Shown: positions 1 through 6,479, numbered from the stretch's first letter. The stretch is 6,675 bases of DNA from Rhodospirillaceae bacterium (GCA_002401565.1 NVTL01000015.1:16662-23336), one strand, 5' to 3'. Numbers and translations are program-made. The notes: generated from the sequence alone by a model not told the origin.

Positions 1-1070
1 CTGACGCACAGTTCCATGGTATCGGACGCATCAAACACGGGTTCTTTGTCTTCTTGCATGTCTTTGCCATAGGTCAGGGGCAGGCCTTTCATCACGGTCA
101 ACAACCCCATCAACGCACCAAAAACACGCCCGGCTTTGCCGCGCACCAATTCAGCGGCGTCAGGATTGCGTTTTTGCGGCATGATTGAGCTGCCAGATGA
201 AAAATCATCCGACACCCGCATGAAACCAAACTGAACCGACGTCCACAGCACCATTTCTTCGGCCATGCGCGAAAGGTGCACGCCCAAGATGGACAGCACA
301 CTTAAATATTCCAAAGCAAAATCCCGGTCAGACACACTGTCCAAAGAATTGTGCGTTGGGCCTGAAAAACCCAAAGCTTCGGCTGTGGCGACGCGGTCAA
401 TGGGGAACGAGGTTCCGGCCAAAGCCGCAGCCCCCAGCGGGCATTCATTCAAACGCGCCCGGCAATCAGAGATCCGCGAACGATCTCGGCCAATCATTTC
501 GGTGTACGACAACAAATGGTGACCCAAGGTCACGGGTTGGGCGGCTTGCAGGTGCGTAAAGCCCGGCATCACGGACGCGGCGTGTTCTTCGGCCCGGTCA
601 ATCAAAGCACTTTGCAAGCCCTGCAGGGCTCCGTCCAAACCGTCCAAAGCATCGCGCACCCACAATTTTACATCCGTCGCAACCTGATCGTTGCGGGACC
701 GGGCGGTGTGCAAGCGTCCTGCTGCGTCGCCAACGATTTCGCTCAAACGGCTTTCTACATTCATGTGAATGTCTTCTAAGGCCCTAGAAAACTTAAAGTC
801 CCCGGCCTTAATTTCGCCTTCAACCTGATCTAAACCTTTAAGAATGGCTTCACCGTCGGCGGCGGGAATGATTGCGTTTGCCACCAACATCCGGGCATGC
901 GCGCGCGAACCGCGAATGTCTTGGGCATACAAGCGTTGATCAAATCCGATAGACGCGTTAATTTCTTCCATCACGGCAGAAGGCCCCGCGCTGAACCGTC
1001 CGCCCCACATTGTACTGGTGGACGAATTTGAAGAGGTGTTGTCTTTTGTATCTTTTGTATCGTTGCTCAT
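1..1070 (-). CDS. argH: Argininosuccinate lyase, partial (C-terminus beyond window)
   Basis: Argininosuccinate lyase cleaves argininosuccinate to arginine and fumarate, the last step of arginine biosynthesis, as a cytoplasmic homotetramer of the fumarase/aspartase superfamily. Reading the minus strand from 1070, 356 codons are present. The core begins with MWGGRF (residues 21-26). [10 protein letters not shown] lies at 120-129 and THLQAAQP at 172-179, whose His173 matches the catalytic base position of the family. The signature loop [11 protein letters not shown] is at 293-303 and carries the catalytic serine. Family members are about 460 residues, so roughly the last 100 are off the left edge. 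I chose the ATG at 1068-1070 because AGGT lies about 10 bases upstream; the ATG at residue 21 has no ribosome binding site. The first 20 residues are a Ser/Thr/Asn/Asp-rich, probably disordered extension. The gene is divergent from the TlpA-type gene. Assignment is secure. Confidence 0.97.
   Translation of the reverse strand, partial: MSNDTKDTKDNTSSNSSTSTMWGGRFSAGPSAVMEEINASIGFDQRLYAQDIRGSRAHARMLVANAIIPAADGEAILKGLDQVEGEIKAGDFKFSRALEDIHMNVESRLSEIVGDAAGRLHTARSRNDQVATDVKLWVRDALDGLDGALQGLQSALIDRAEEHAASVMPGFTHLQAAQPVTLGHHLLSYTEMIGRDRSRISDCRARLNECPLGAAALAGTSFPIDRVATAEALGFSGPTHNSLDSVSDRDFALEYLSVLSILGVHLSRMAEEMVLWTSVQFGFMRVSDDFSSGSSIMPQKRNPDAAELVRGKAGRVFGALMGLLTVMKGLPLTYGKDMQEDKEPVFDASDTMELCV
1042..1059. 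repeat. Tandem 9-base duplication in the argH N-terminal extension
   Basis: The 9-base unit TCTTTTGTA occurs twice head to tail (1042-1050 and 1051-1059). On the minus strand it encodes a repeated Asp-Thr-Lys in the low-complexity leader of ArgH. It is in frame and looks like a slippage duplication in a segment under little constraint. No regulatory role is evident, although it lies within the region that must also hold the promoter of the divergent TlpA-type gene. Confidence 0.6.
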
Positions 1071-1085
1071 AGTTTTGGACCTAAA

Positions 1086-1700
1086 ATGAACCAAGAAATT
1101 TCGTTAAAACACTTAAAAACCTGTGTGCAGCTGGGCTGTATGATCGCCGTACTGGCTATTGTCGTGATATCGCCACGTCTTGCAAGTGCCCAAACCGCTG
1201 AAGTTTTACCCATGCCCCCGCAAATGACCGCAAAAATGCGTGCGCCCAAAGCCGGGGAAGGAGCCTTGGATACACCCTTTTTCAATGCAAAGAAAGAGCC
1301 TCTGACCCTTTCTGGCCTGAAAGGTCAGGGATTGGTGGTTAATTTTTGGGCCACGTGGTGTGCGCCGTGCATCCGCGAAATGCCATCGCTGAACCGCTTG
1401 GCTAAATCCTTAGAAGGCACGGGCGTCAAATTGATCACCATTTCCGAAGATCGCAAGGCCTTAAAAGTCGTACCCCCGTTCTTAAAAGCCCACGGCTGGG
1501 ACAATTTAAAGCCTTATTATGATGAAAAAGGCAAATTGTCGCGCCGCTTAGACATCATCGGATTGCCGTCCACCGTTTTGATCAATGCCGAAGGTGTATT
1601 TTTGGGCCGCATCATGGGCACGTTGGAATGGGACGCGCCAGAAATTAAAGCCTTCTTGATCCAAGATTTAGCGCCAAAACCCGAAACGCCAAAACCTTAA
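1086..1700 (+). CDS. Exported TlpA-type thiol:disulfide oxidoreductase
   Basis: This 204-residue protein is a periplasmic thioredoxin-fold oxidoreductase of the TlpA/ResA/CcmG group. These proteins reduce or exchange disulfides in exported proteins, often cytochrome c or copper-site maturation partners. Residues 1-35 form a signal peptide: Lys8, His9 and Lys11, a hydrophobic core at about 19-29, and a likely cleavage after Ala-Ser-Ala at 33-35. The core could also stay as a membrane anchor. The redox motif WCAPC (Cys92, Cys95) follows a NFWATW strand, and the cis-proline loop GLPST places the cis-Pro at 161. The tail is Pro/Lys-rich and encoded by a short direct repeat (1672-1681 and 1687-1696). 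The start lies 15 bases from that of divergent argH, and the ribosome binding site is weak. Divergent argH and TlpA-like genes recur in alphaproteobacteria, from memory. The exact partner cannot be told from sequence. Confidence 0.9.
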   Translation: MNQEISLKHLKTCVQLGCMIAVLAIVVISPRLASAQTAEVLPMPPQMTAKMRAPKAGEGALDTPFFNAKKEPLTLSGLKGQGLVVNFWATWCAPCIREMPSLNRLAKSLEGTGVKLITISEDRKALKVVPPFLKAHGWDNLKPYYDEKGKLSRRLDIIGLPSTVLINAEGVFLGRIMGTLEWDAPEIKAFLIQDLAPKPETPKP

Positions 1701-1718
1701 CGAATTTGTAGGCTTCAG

Positions 1719-1732
1719 TGCTATAATATAGC
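1719..1732 (+). promoter_or_regulatory. Extended -10 promoter inside a perfect inverted repeat
   Basis: A consensus extended -10 element, TG-C-TATAAT, lies at 1719-1727, about 42 bases before the ATG of the next gene. This predicts a transcript start near 1734 and a leader of about 35 bases. The best -35 candidate is TTAACG at 1697-1702 (4 of 6 matches, 19-base spacing), which is poor, but extended -10 promoters often do without one. The same bases form the perfect dyad GCTATA-A-TATAGC (1720-1732). It could be a repressor operator, or a chance result of the AT-rich -10. This is the only strong promoter-like element ahead of the adenosyltransferase/ETF operon. Confidence 0.6.
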
Positions 1733-1768
1733 GTTATTTCAATATCATAGTGTCTTTACGAGGTTGTT

Positions 1769-2233
1769 ATGGGTTTGTTTGGTTCAGATAGCGGCAACAA
1801 AACAAAAAAAGGTCCGGTTTTTTCCAAACCGGTTGACCCCGATTGGGTGCTGACCCCCAACGGCGGCTTTTTTTCTTTTTTGGACTTAGATCCAGAAGCT
1901 TATAACCTAAACGGTGCGGGCGGAATTTATTTGATTTGGCACGGCGGCGTGCGTCCGGAATGGGTATTCGCCGGAGCCTCAACAGATTTAGCCACGGACC
2001 TGCACGACGCCGGGGAAAACGCCGAAATCAGTTATTATGAACAAAGCGGCGGCTTATTTGTGGCTTGGGCGCTGATTAAACCTGAGTTTCGCCAAGGTGC
2101 CGTCAAATATATGGAAGAATTTTTTACAACACTGGTGGAAAATCCGGGCAGTTACGGCAATAATACCCAAGCCGTACCCATAACGGCTCCGACGGCTAAG
2201 AAAATAAAACCCAAACGTCAACCGAAGCCCTAG
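1769..2233 (+). CDS. Uncharacterised small protein, GIY-YIG-like fold with degenerate active site
   Basis: This 154-residue cytoplasmic protein has no firm assignment. Residues 51-78 read GGIYLIW, then WVFAGAS and DLATDL. That matches the layout of a GIY-YIG nuclease domain: GIY at 52-54, a YIG-like F-A-G at 67-69, then the helix that normally carries the catalytic arginine. Here the arginine position appears to be Asp77 or a neighbour, and the YIG tyrosine is Phe67. The segment LFVAWALIKPEFRQGAVKYMEEFF (96-119, a Trp and a Glu-containing helix) also resembles proteobacterial proteins of this type that I recall only as hypothetical. Nuclease activity is therefore doubtful. The N-terminus (residues 1-20) is polar. 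The C-terminus (134-154) is Pro/Lys-rich, basic and probably disordered. ACGAGG lies about 6 bases before the ATG. It is the first gene after the promoter at 1719, 31 bases ahead of the adenosyltransferase gene. The gene call is firm; the fold is inference. Confidence 0.85.
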   Translation: MGLFGSDSGNKTKKGPVFSKPVDPDWVLTPNGGFFSFLDLDPEAYNLNGAGGIYLIWHGGVRPEWVFAGASTDLATDLHDAGENAEISYYEQSGGLFVAWALIKPEFRQGAVKYMEEFFTTLVENPGSYGNNTQAVPITAPTAKKIKPKRQPKP

Positions 2234-2264
2234 TTAAACGCAATTAAATTCACGAGAAACAACC

Positions 2265-2822
2265 GTGGTCAAACTTACAAAAATTTATACCCGTACAGGC
2301 GATAGCGGCGAAACCGGATTGGTCGGTGGCACCCGCAAAAAGAAATCTGACCTGCATTTTTCAGCCATCGGCGATGTGGACGAAGCCAATGCCGCCATCG
2401 GTTTTGCCAGCGCGGTGCTCAACAAATCCAGCACCGCTTTTGAAGTCTTGCAACAAGTGCAAAACGATCTGTTTGATTTAGGTGCCGATTTGGCGACCCC
2501 GGCAGACATGGATGGAGCCTTGCGCATCGAAGCCAGTGCCATCACCTGGCTGGAACAAGCCATTGATCAGCTGGGCGAAAAATTAGAACCGCTGACCAGT
2601 TTTGTTCTGCCCGGCGGCAAAGAAGGCGCCGCCCGTCTGCATTTGGCCCGCACCATTGTGCGCCGCGCCGAACGCACCGTGGCAGCGCTGGCCGAAGCAC
2701 AAGCCCTGAACCCCGAAATTTTAAAATACCTCAATCGCCTTTCCGATATGTTATTTCAAATGGCCCGCGTACAGAACCAAGATGGTAAGCTTGATGTTCT
2801 GTGGAAACCGGGTGGAGCATAA
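2265..2822 (+). CDS. Cob(I)alamin adenosyltransferase, PduO type
   Basis: The enzyme transfers the adenosyl group of ATP to cob(I)alamin, giving adenosylcobalamin (coenzyme B12). It works in the cytoplasm as a trimer. The 185 residues fit the usual length of single-domain PduO-type enzymes. Visible motifs are [11 protein letters not shown] at 9-19 (ATP-binding N-terminus), [11 protein letters not shown] at 36-46, [12 protein letters not shown] at 126-137 (the Arg/Glu active-site helix) and [14 protein letters not shown] at 155-168. The start is a GTG: the protein then begins [13 protein letters not shown] as in relatives, with a short GAG 8 bases upstream. It lies 31 bases after the GIY-YIG-like gene and 4 bases before etfB, so it is co-transcribed. 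Together with ETF and a hydroxyacyl-CoA dehydrogenase, its product most likely serves methylmalonyl-CoA mutase during propionyl-CoA breakdown. That step is inferred from context, as the mutase is not in the window. The family is clear; older annotations may call it cobO or pduO. Confidence 0.95.
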   Translation: MVKLTKIYTRTGDSGETGLVGGTRKKKSDLHFSAIGDVDEANAAIGFASAVLNKSSTAFEVLQQVQNDLFDLGADLATPADMDGALRIEASAITWLEQAIDQLGEKLEPLTSFVLPGGKEGAARLHLARTIVRRAERTVAALAEAQALNPEILKYLNRLSDMLFQMARVQNQDGKLDVLWKPGGA

Positions 2823-2826
2823 CCGC

Positions 2827-3567
2827 ATGAAAGTTCTGGTAGCCGTTAAACGCGTTGTCGATTTTAACGTTAAAATTCGCGTGCGTTCCGATGGTTCGGG
2901 CGTCGATACGGCGGGCGTGAAAATGTCCATGAACCCGTTTGATGAAATCGCCGTCGAAGAAGCCGTGCGTTTGAAAGAAACGGGCTACGTTTCAGAAATT
3001 TTCGCCGTATCCATCGGCCCAGCCCAATGCAAAGACACGCTGCGCACGGCCTTGGCCATGGGCGCGGATCAAGGCATTCATATTGAAACAGATGAGGACC
3101 TAGAGCCGCTTGCCATCGCAAAAATTTTGCACAACATGGCCGAAAAAGAAGACCCGGATATGTTTTTTTTGGGCAAGCAGGCCATTGATGACGACGCCAA
3201 TCAAACGGCACAAATGCTGGCGGCTTTATTAAATTGGGGGCAAGGCACCTTTGCCTCAAACATCGATTTTGTTGAGGGCGGCGCCCAAGTCGTCCGCGAA
3301 ATTGATGGCGGACTGGAAACCATACAACTGAACCTGCCATGTGTGATCAGCACCGATCTGCGCCTGAACGAGCCCCGCTATGCATCGTTGCCCAATATTA
3401 TGAAGGCGAAAAAGAAGCCTATTGAAACCATCGCCCTTGATGACCTTGGCCTCGACACCGCCCCACGCCTGAACGTTTTAACGGTCGAAGAACCCGTCCA
3501 ACGAAAAGCCGGACAAATCTTGACTTCGGTTCAAGACCTTGCCGAAAAAATCAAGGAGGCGGTGTAA
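2827..3567 (+). CDS. etfB: Electron transfer flavoprotein, beta subunit
   Basis: EtfB (246 residues) pairs with EtfA to form the FAD- and AMP-containing heterodimer that takes electrons from acyl-CoA and other dehydrogenases and passes them to ETF:ubiquinone oxidoreductase. Motifs are [12 protein letters not shown] at 1-12, [17 protein letters not shown] at 35-51, GADQGIHI at 79-86, the nucleotide-binding stretch [12 protein letters not shown] at 121-132, and the family signature running from [10 protein letters not shown] (176-185) through [13 protein letters not shown] (188-200). The last part corresponds to the loop that docks dehydrogenase partners. The ATG at 2827 is preferred over an in-frame ATG at 2782 because GGAG sits 9 bases upstream and the family begins with this MKVLV sequence. 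The upstream start would add 15 residues overlapping the adenosyltransferase gene. Its stop codon overlaps the etfA start by one base (TAATG). It looks like a conventional, non-bifurcating ETF. Confidence 0.97.
   Translation: MKVLVAVKRVVDFNVKIRVRSDGSGVDTAGVKMSMNPFDEIAVEEAVRLKETGYVSEIFAVSIGPAQCKDTLRTALAMGADQGIHIETDEDLEPLAIAKILHNMAEKEDPDMFFLGKQAIDDDANQTAQMLAALLNWGQGTFASNIDFVEGGAQVVREIDGGLETIQLNLPCVISTDLRLNEPRYASLPNIMKAKKKPIETIALDDLGLDTAPRLNVLTVEEPVQRKAGQILTSVQDLAEKIKEAV
3553..3559 (+). promoter_or_regulatory. Full-consensus ribosome binding site of etfA
   Basis: AAGGAGG lies 7 bases before the etfA ATG, within the last codons of etfB. It is the strongest Shine-Dalgarno match in the window. With the one-base stop/start overlap it suggests translational coupling plus strong independent initiation, in keeping with the 1:1 stoichiometry of the ETF subunits. 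Confidence 0.8.
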
Positions 3568-4499
3568 TGCGGACCCTTGTTTTAGCCGAACATAATAACC
3601 TTGAGCTTAACCCACAAACACTCAACACCGTGACCTGTGCCAAAGCGTTGGGCAGTGTCGATATTTTGGTTGCCGGGCAAAATTGTGGCGATGTGGCAAC
3701 GGCCTGCGCCGAAATCGAAGGCATTGACACCGTGCTGATCGCTGATGATGAAAATCTAGCTCATGCCTTGGCCGAGGCCTTGGCCACATTGTTGATCAGT
3801 CTGGCCGAAAATTACGATGCTATTTTGACGCCCGCCACCAGTGTTGGCAAAAATGTTATGCCCCGCGTGGCTGCCGTTTTGGATGTTCAGCAAATTTCCG
3901 ATATTTGCGAAGTGGTGAATAAAGACACTTTCAAACGCCCAATATATGCCGGAAATGCCATTCAAACCGTGCAAAGCCGGGACGCTAAAAAAATCATCAC
4001 CGTGCGCACCACCACGTTTGAACCCGCCAGCCCAACAGGAGGATCGGCGGTTCTTCAAAACATTGATATGGTGGGTTCGCCTCAGCTTTCGGCCTATGTC
4101 AGCTCAGAACTCAGTGCATCGGATCGCCCTGATTTGGCGTCTTCGTCCGTAATTGTGTCGGGTGGACGCGGCTTGGGCTCGGTCGAAAATTTTGCATTGC
4201 TGGAAACCTTGGCCGATATTTTAGGCGGAGCCATTGGCGCATCGCGCGCCGCCGTGGATGCGGGTTTTGCCACCAACGATCACCAAATTGGTCAGACCGG
4301 GAAGGTTGTTGCCCCCGATCTTTACATCGCGGTCGGCATTTCCGGGGCCATTCAGCATTTGGCCGGAATGAAAGATTCACGCACCATCATCGCCATTAAT
4401 TCAGACCCAGACGCCCCTATTTTTAAAATTGCGGACTATGGTTTGGTGGCTGATTTATTTGATGTGTTACCAGAGCTTGCCCAAGCGCTCAAACAATGA
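3567..4499 (+). CDS. etfA: Electron transfer flavoprotein, alpha subunit
   Basis: EtfA (310 residues, usual length) carries the redox-active FAD of the ETF heterodimer. The N-terminal half (about 1-190) is the variable Rossmann-like domain. The C-terminal FAD domain is nearly canonical: SGGRGLGSVENF at 198-209 with the FAD-binding Arg201; LADILGGAIGASRAAVDAG at 215-233 with Ser226-Arg227; HQIGQTGKVVAP at 239-250 with Gln243-Thr244; and LYIAVGISGAIQHLAGMKD at 252-270 with Ser259 and His264. INSDPDAPIFKIADYGLVAD follows at 277-296. No key residue is missing. The ATG shares its A with the etfB stop codon and has a perfect AAGGAGG 7 bases upstream. A 34-base gap separates it from the 3-hydroxyacyl-CoA dehydrogenase gene. 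Order etfB-etfA is the usual one. Confidence 0.98.
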   Translation: MRTLVLAEHNNLELNPQTLNTVTCAKALGSVDILVAGQNCGDVATACAEIEGIDTVLIADDENLAHALAEALATLLISLAENYDAILTPATSVGKNVMPRVAAVLDVQQISDICEVVNKDTFKRPIYAGNAIQTVQSRDAKKIITVRTTTFEPASPTGGSAVLQNIDMVGSPQLSAYVSSELSASDRPDLASSSVIVSGGRGLGSVENFALLETLADILGGAIGASRAAVDAGFATNDHQIGQTGKVVAPDLYIAVGISGAIQHLAGMKDSRTIIAINSDPDAPIFKIADYGLVADLFDVLPELAQALKQ

Positions 4500-4533
4500 G
4501 AACATGAACGCTTAAATATTATAGGGAAACGAC

Positions 4534-5421
4534 ATGTCTGTGGATTTAATCAAAAAAATTGGCGTTATCGGCGCAGGGCAAATGGGTCTGGGCATCGCTC
4601 ATGTATCGGCTTTGGCTGGGTATGACGTGCACGTTTTGGACAACAATGCGGACCAAGCCGCTGCCGCTTTAGAAAAAATCGAAGCCCACATGAACCGCCG
4701 CGTGGCGAAAGGCAAAATGAGCCAAGCGGAAATTGTCGCCGCCATGCCGCGTATTTCAACAGGCACCGAAATGTCCGCCTTTGGCGATTGCGACATTGTC
4801 ATCGAAGCCGCCGTTGAAAATGAAGAGGTCAAAAAAGCAATTTTTAAAGAGCTCTGTCCGGTCTTAAAACCAGAGGCCATCATCGCCACCAACACCTCGT
4901 CGATTTCCATCACCCGCTTGGCGGCCGGAACCGATCGTCCCGAAAAGTTTGTCGGCATGCATTTTATGAACCCGGTGCCGGCTATGGAATTGGTCGAAAC
5001 CATTCGCGGCATTGCCACCGATCCCGATACGTTTGCGACCATCACCGAACTGTCCAAAAAAATGGGCAAAAACCCGGTCGCCGCCGAAGATTTCCCGGCC
5101 TTTATCGTCAATCGCATTCTCATGCCGATGATTAACGAAGCCGTCTATACCTTGTACGAAGGTGTCGGATCGGTTGCCGCCATCGACAACGCTATGAAAA
5201 TGGGCCTACATCATCCCATGGGACCATTGGAATTGGCCGATTTTATTGGCTTGGATACGTTTTTGGCCGTGGTCAACGTATTGCACGAAGGCTTGGCCGA
5301 CAGTAAATACCGTCCGTGTCCATTGTTGGTCAAATACGTCGAAGCCGGATGGCTGGGCCGCAAAACCGGAAAAGGTTTTTACGATTACACAGGCGATGGC
5401 GACCCCGTACCGACACGGTAA
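4534..5421 (+). CDS. hbdA: 3-hydroxybutyryl-CoA dehydrogenase
   Basis: This NAD-dependent short-chain L-3-hydroxyacyl-CoA dehydrogenase interconverts 3-hydroxybutyryl-CoA and acetoacetyl-CoA. It is a stand-alone 295-residue cytoplasmic enzyme, not part of a multifunctional FadB. The N-terminal Rossmann domain has GAGQMGLGIA at 13-22 and Asp36 at the end of the second strand (VHVLD), which indicates NAD rather than NADP. The catalytic set is complete, with spacing as in the human enzyme: Ser122 in NTSS, His143 in GMHFMNPVP, Glu155 and Asn193 in IVNR. The C-terminal dimerisation domain has HHPMGPLELADFIGLD at 226-241 and GRKTGKGFYDY at 275-285. AGGGA lies 6 bases before the ATG. It is the last gene of the operon; its stop codon lies within a hairpin. 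The direction used in vivo (beta-oxidation or butyrate/PHB-related) is not set by sequence. The symbol is conventional; paaH and hbd are also used. Confidence 0.95.
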   Translation: MSVDLIKKIGVIGAGQMGLGIAHVSALAGYDVHVLDNNADQAAAALEKIEAHMNRRVAKGKMSQAEIVAAMPRISTGTEMSAFGDCDIVIEAAVENEEVKKAIFKELCPVLKPEAIIATNTSSISITRLAAGTDRPEKFVGMHFMNPVPAMELVETIRGIATDPDTFATITELSKKMGKNPVAAEDFPAFIVNRILMPMINEAVYTLYEGVGSVAAIDNAMKMGLHHPMGPLELADFIGLDTFLAVVNVLHEGLADSKYRPCPLLVKYVEAGWLGRKTGKGFYDYTGDGDPVPTR

Positions 5422-5443
5422 GGGGCCGCAATCTCTTTCTCTT
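5403..5443 (+). terminator. Hairpin terminator overlapping the last stop codon of the operon
   Basis: CCCC (5403-5406) pairs with GGGG (5422-5425) and TACCG (5408-5412) with CGGTA (5416-5420). The loop is ACA and there is a single G-A mismatch (5407/5421). This gives nine base pairs, mostly GC, and encloses the TAA at 5419-5421. After five bases (CCGCA) a pyrimidine tract rich in T runs from 5431 to 5444. That suggests a Rho-independent terminator for the plus-strand operon, though an imperfect one because the T tract is interrupted by C and set back from the stem. On the minus strand no T tract follows, so it would not clearly stop the convergent hydrolase transcript. Confidence 0.5.
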
Positions 5444-6369
5444 TATAAGCTTCCGTAAACTAGGGCGATCCACGTTTCAACGGATACAAATTTCCACGCC
5501 CAGGACTGCCATTTTTTATCCAGTCCCTGCTTTTGAATTTGCTCTAGGCTTAAGCCCTTATTTTTACCGGCCTCAACCACTTTGGTGGTGGCTTTCAGCA
5601 TGCCTAGGTAGGTTTTCAATTCATCCATATTCGACAACGCACCGTGACCGGGAATGATTTTTGCATCCGCGGGGTATTGCTTGATCGCCGCCTCGATACT
5701 TTTGATCATGCCTTTCACATTGCCACCGTTTTGCAAATCAACAAACGGGAACATGTGATTAAAATACAGATCCCCCAAATGCACGATGTTGGATTTTTTA
5801 AAGTACGCGCTGATGTCACCAGACGTATGGCTTTGCGGGAAATGGGTTAATTCAATTTCTTCGCCATTAAAATACACCGATGATTGTTGAGCAAAGGTGA
5901 TGTCCGGCAAACCATCGCGGTTTTTTGCGGGCAGCTTCAGGTTAAAGGCTTTCAGGTCTTGGGGCGAACTCAACAACGGGCGCACCGCATCATGAGCGAT
6001 CAAAACCGCGGCGCCCCCAAAGTGTTCATTATTGCCGGCGTGGTCAAAATGCCAGTGGGTGTTGATCAGATATTCCAGATTTCCGCACGTTTGGCAGGTT
6101 TTCAAATCAACCAGAGCCGTTTCGAGCTTTTGCGCAAAGCCCGGCAAGAAATCGTCAACCATCAGCAATCCATCCGGTCCCGCAGATACCGCAACATTGC
6201 CGCCGGCAAAACCGCCAACGCCCATGATCACCGATACATTCTCGTCCACAAACGTTGAGGCTAAGCTGACGTCCGGACTGGGGGAATTGTCATGATTGTG
6301 TCCGGCTCCGGCAAAAGCCACCGTGGACACTAAAGAGAGCGCGAACGCCAAACCTGTTATTTTCTTCAT
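5443..6369 (-). CDS. Exported metallo-beta-lactamase-fold hydrolase
   Basis: This 308-residue protein has a signal peptide (MKK, hydrophobic core 5-18, cleavage probably after AFA at 18-20), so it should be periplasmic. The metal-binding set of a dinuclear zinc MBL enzyme is complete: THWHFDH gives His105, His107, Asp109 and His110; His181 lies in HTSGD; Asp200 in HLGDLYF; His242 in PGHG. The Asp200/His242 pattern and the C-terminal WIALVYGSL fit a broad family of exported MBL hydrolases of unknown substrate rather than classical B1/B2 beta-lactamases. Oddities are a mature N-terminus GAGHNHD that may bind metal, and a CxxC pair (Cys92, Cys95) just before the zinc motif. The start at 6367-6369 is supported by GGAGAAG upstream and by the signal peptide. 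The gene is convergent with the acyl-CoA operon (21-base gap) and divergent from the LysR gene. Substrate cannot be assigned. Confidence 0.92.
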   Translation of the reverse strand: MKKITGLAFALSLVSTVAFAGAGHNHDNSPSPDVSLASTFVDENVSVIMGVGGFAGGNVAVSAGPDGLLMVDDFLPGFAQKLETALVDLKTCQTCGNLEYLINTHWHFDHAGNNEHFGGAAVLIAHDAVRPLLSSPQDLKAFNLKLPAKNRDGLPDITFAQQSSVYFNGEEIELTHFPQSHTSGDISAYFKKSNIVHLGDLYFNHMFPFVDLQNGGNVKGMIKSIEAAIKQYPADAKIIPGHGALSNMDELKTYLGMLKATTKVVEAGKNKGLSLEQIQKQGLDKKWQSWAWKFVSVETWIALVYGSL

Positions 6370-6375
6370 CGTTTT

Positions 6376-6382
6376 CTTCTCC
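6376..6382 (-). promoter_or_regulatory. Ribosome binding site deciding the hydrolase start
   Basis: On the minus strand GGAGAAG is followed 9 bases after GGAG by the ATG at 6369. The next codons give a clean signal peptide, whereas the in-frame ATG at 6432 would put 21 polar residues in front of it and begin inside the promoter region. Confidence 0.8.
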
Positions 6383-6431
6383 AAATATTGTTCAACAAAA
6401 GATGGCAAAACCCTAGCATTCCACATATTCA

Positions 6432-6460
6432 TTTATATACCTATTTTTTCACAGTATACT
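6432..6460 (+). promoter_or_regulatory. Possible LysR-gene promoter, with overlapping minus-strand -10
   Basis: TATACT (6455-6460, 5 of 6 to the -10 consensus) stands 17 bases after TTTATA (6432-6437, 4 of 6 to the -35 consensus). This would start transcription near 6467, about 25 bases before the LysR ATG. Read on the minus strand, the same TTTATA is TATAAA, a plausible -10 for the hydrolase gene. No acceptable -35 lies at the right distance upstream of it, as expected of an activator-dependent promoter. The assignment is by eye only. Confidence 0.35.
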
Positions 6461-6479
6461 TTCCATATTGGAAACAATA
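6455..6479. promoter_or_regulatory. Palindromic operator, LysR-box type
   Basis: TTTCCA-TAT-TGGAAA (6460-6474) is a perfect 15-base dyad that contains the T-N11-A pattern of LysR-family sites. After two unpaired positions on each side, TAT (6455-6457) and ATA (6477-6479) extend the symmetry to 25 bases. It overlaps the last base of the putative -10 of the LysR gene and covers the -35 region of the proposed hydrolase promoter. A site in this position would suit repression of the regulator's own gene and control of its neighbour. Confidence 0.6.

Noticed and set aside
265..779. Three overlapping plus-strand open frames within the argH region.
   Set aside because: Every base here is explained by a continuous, motif-complete ArgH reading frame on the minus strand; the plus-strand translations show no family features.
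1039..1073. Promoter for the TlpA-type gene: TTGTAT-like -35 boxes with CATAGT as -10.
   Set aside because: Only about 4 of 6 matches at each box, and it would give a leader of about six bases; too weak to annotate.
1128..1142. Lipoprotein-type cysteine (Leu-Gly-Cys18) in the TlpA-type protein.
   Set aside because: The cysteine comes before the hydrophobic core rather than after it, so it cannot be a lipobox; ordinary cleavage at Ala-Ser-Ala fits better.
2782..2826. Longer EtfB beginning at 2782 inside the adenosyltransferase gene.
   Set aside because: The family starts at MKVLVAVKR (2827), which has GGAG at a proper distance; the added 15 residues do not resemble any ETF leader.
2870..3340. 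Long open frame on the minus strand (156 codons) opposite etfB, and a similar one at 4599-5123 opposite the dehydrogenase gene.
   Set aside because: Both are antisense to unmistakable conserved genes and have no recognisable motifs. They follow from the codon composition of the real genes.
2827..4499. Electron-bifurcating ETF.
   Set aside because: The sequence looks like the conventional ETF of aerobic beta-oxidation and no bifurcating partner dehydrogenase or Fix genes are adjacent. A detailed comparison of the AMP-site residues of EtfB would settle it.
5884..6258. Plus-strand open frame of 124 codons opposite the MBL hydrolase.
   Set aside because: It is antisense to the zinc-motif coding region, has no ribosome binding site and no recognisable domain.
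6370..6432. Longer hydrolase protein starting at the in-frame ATG at 6432.
   Set aside because: It would place 21 non-signal residues before a clean signal peptide, lies on the likely -10 region, and the start at 6369 has a good GGAG.
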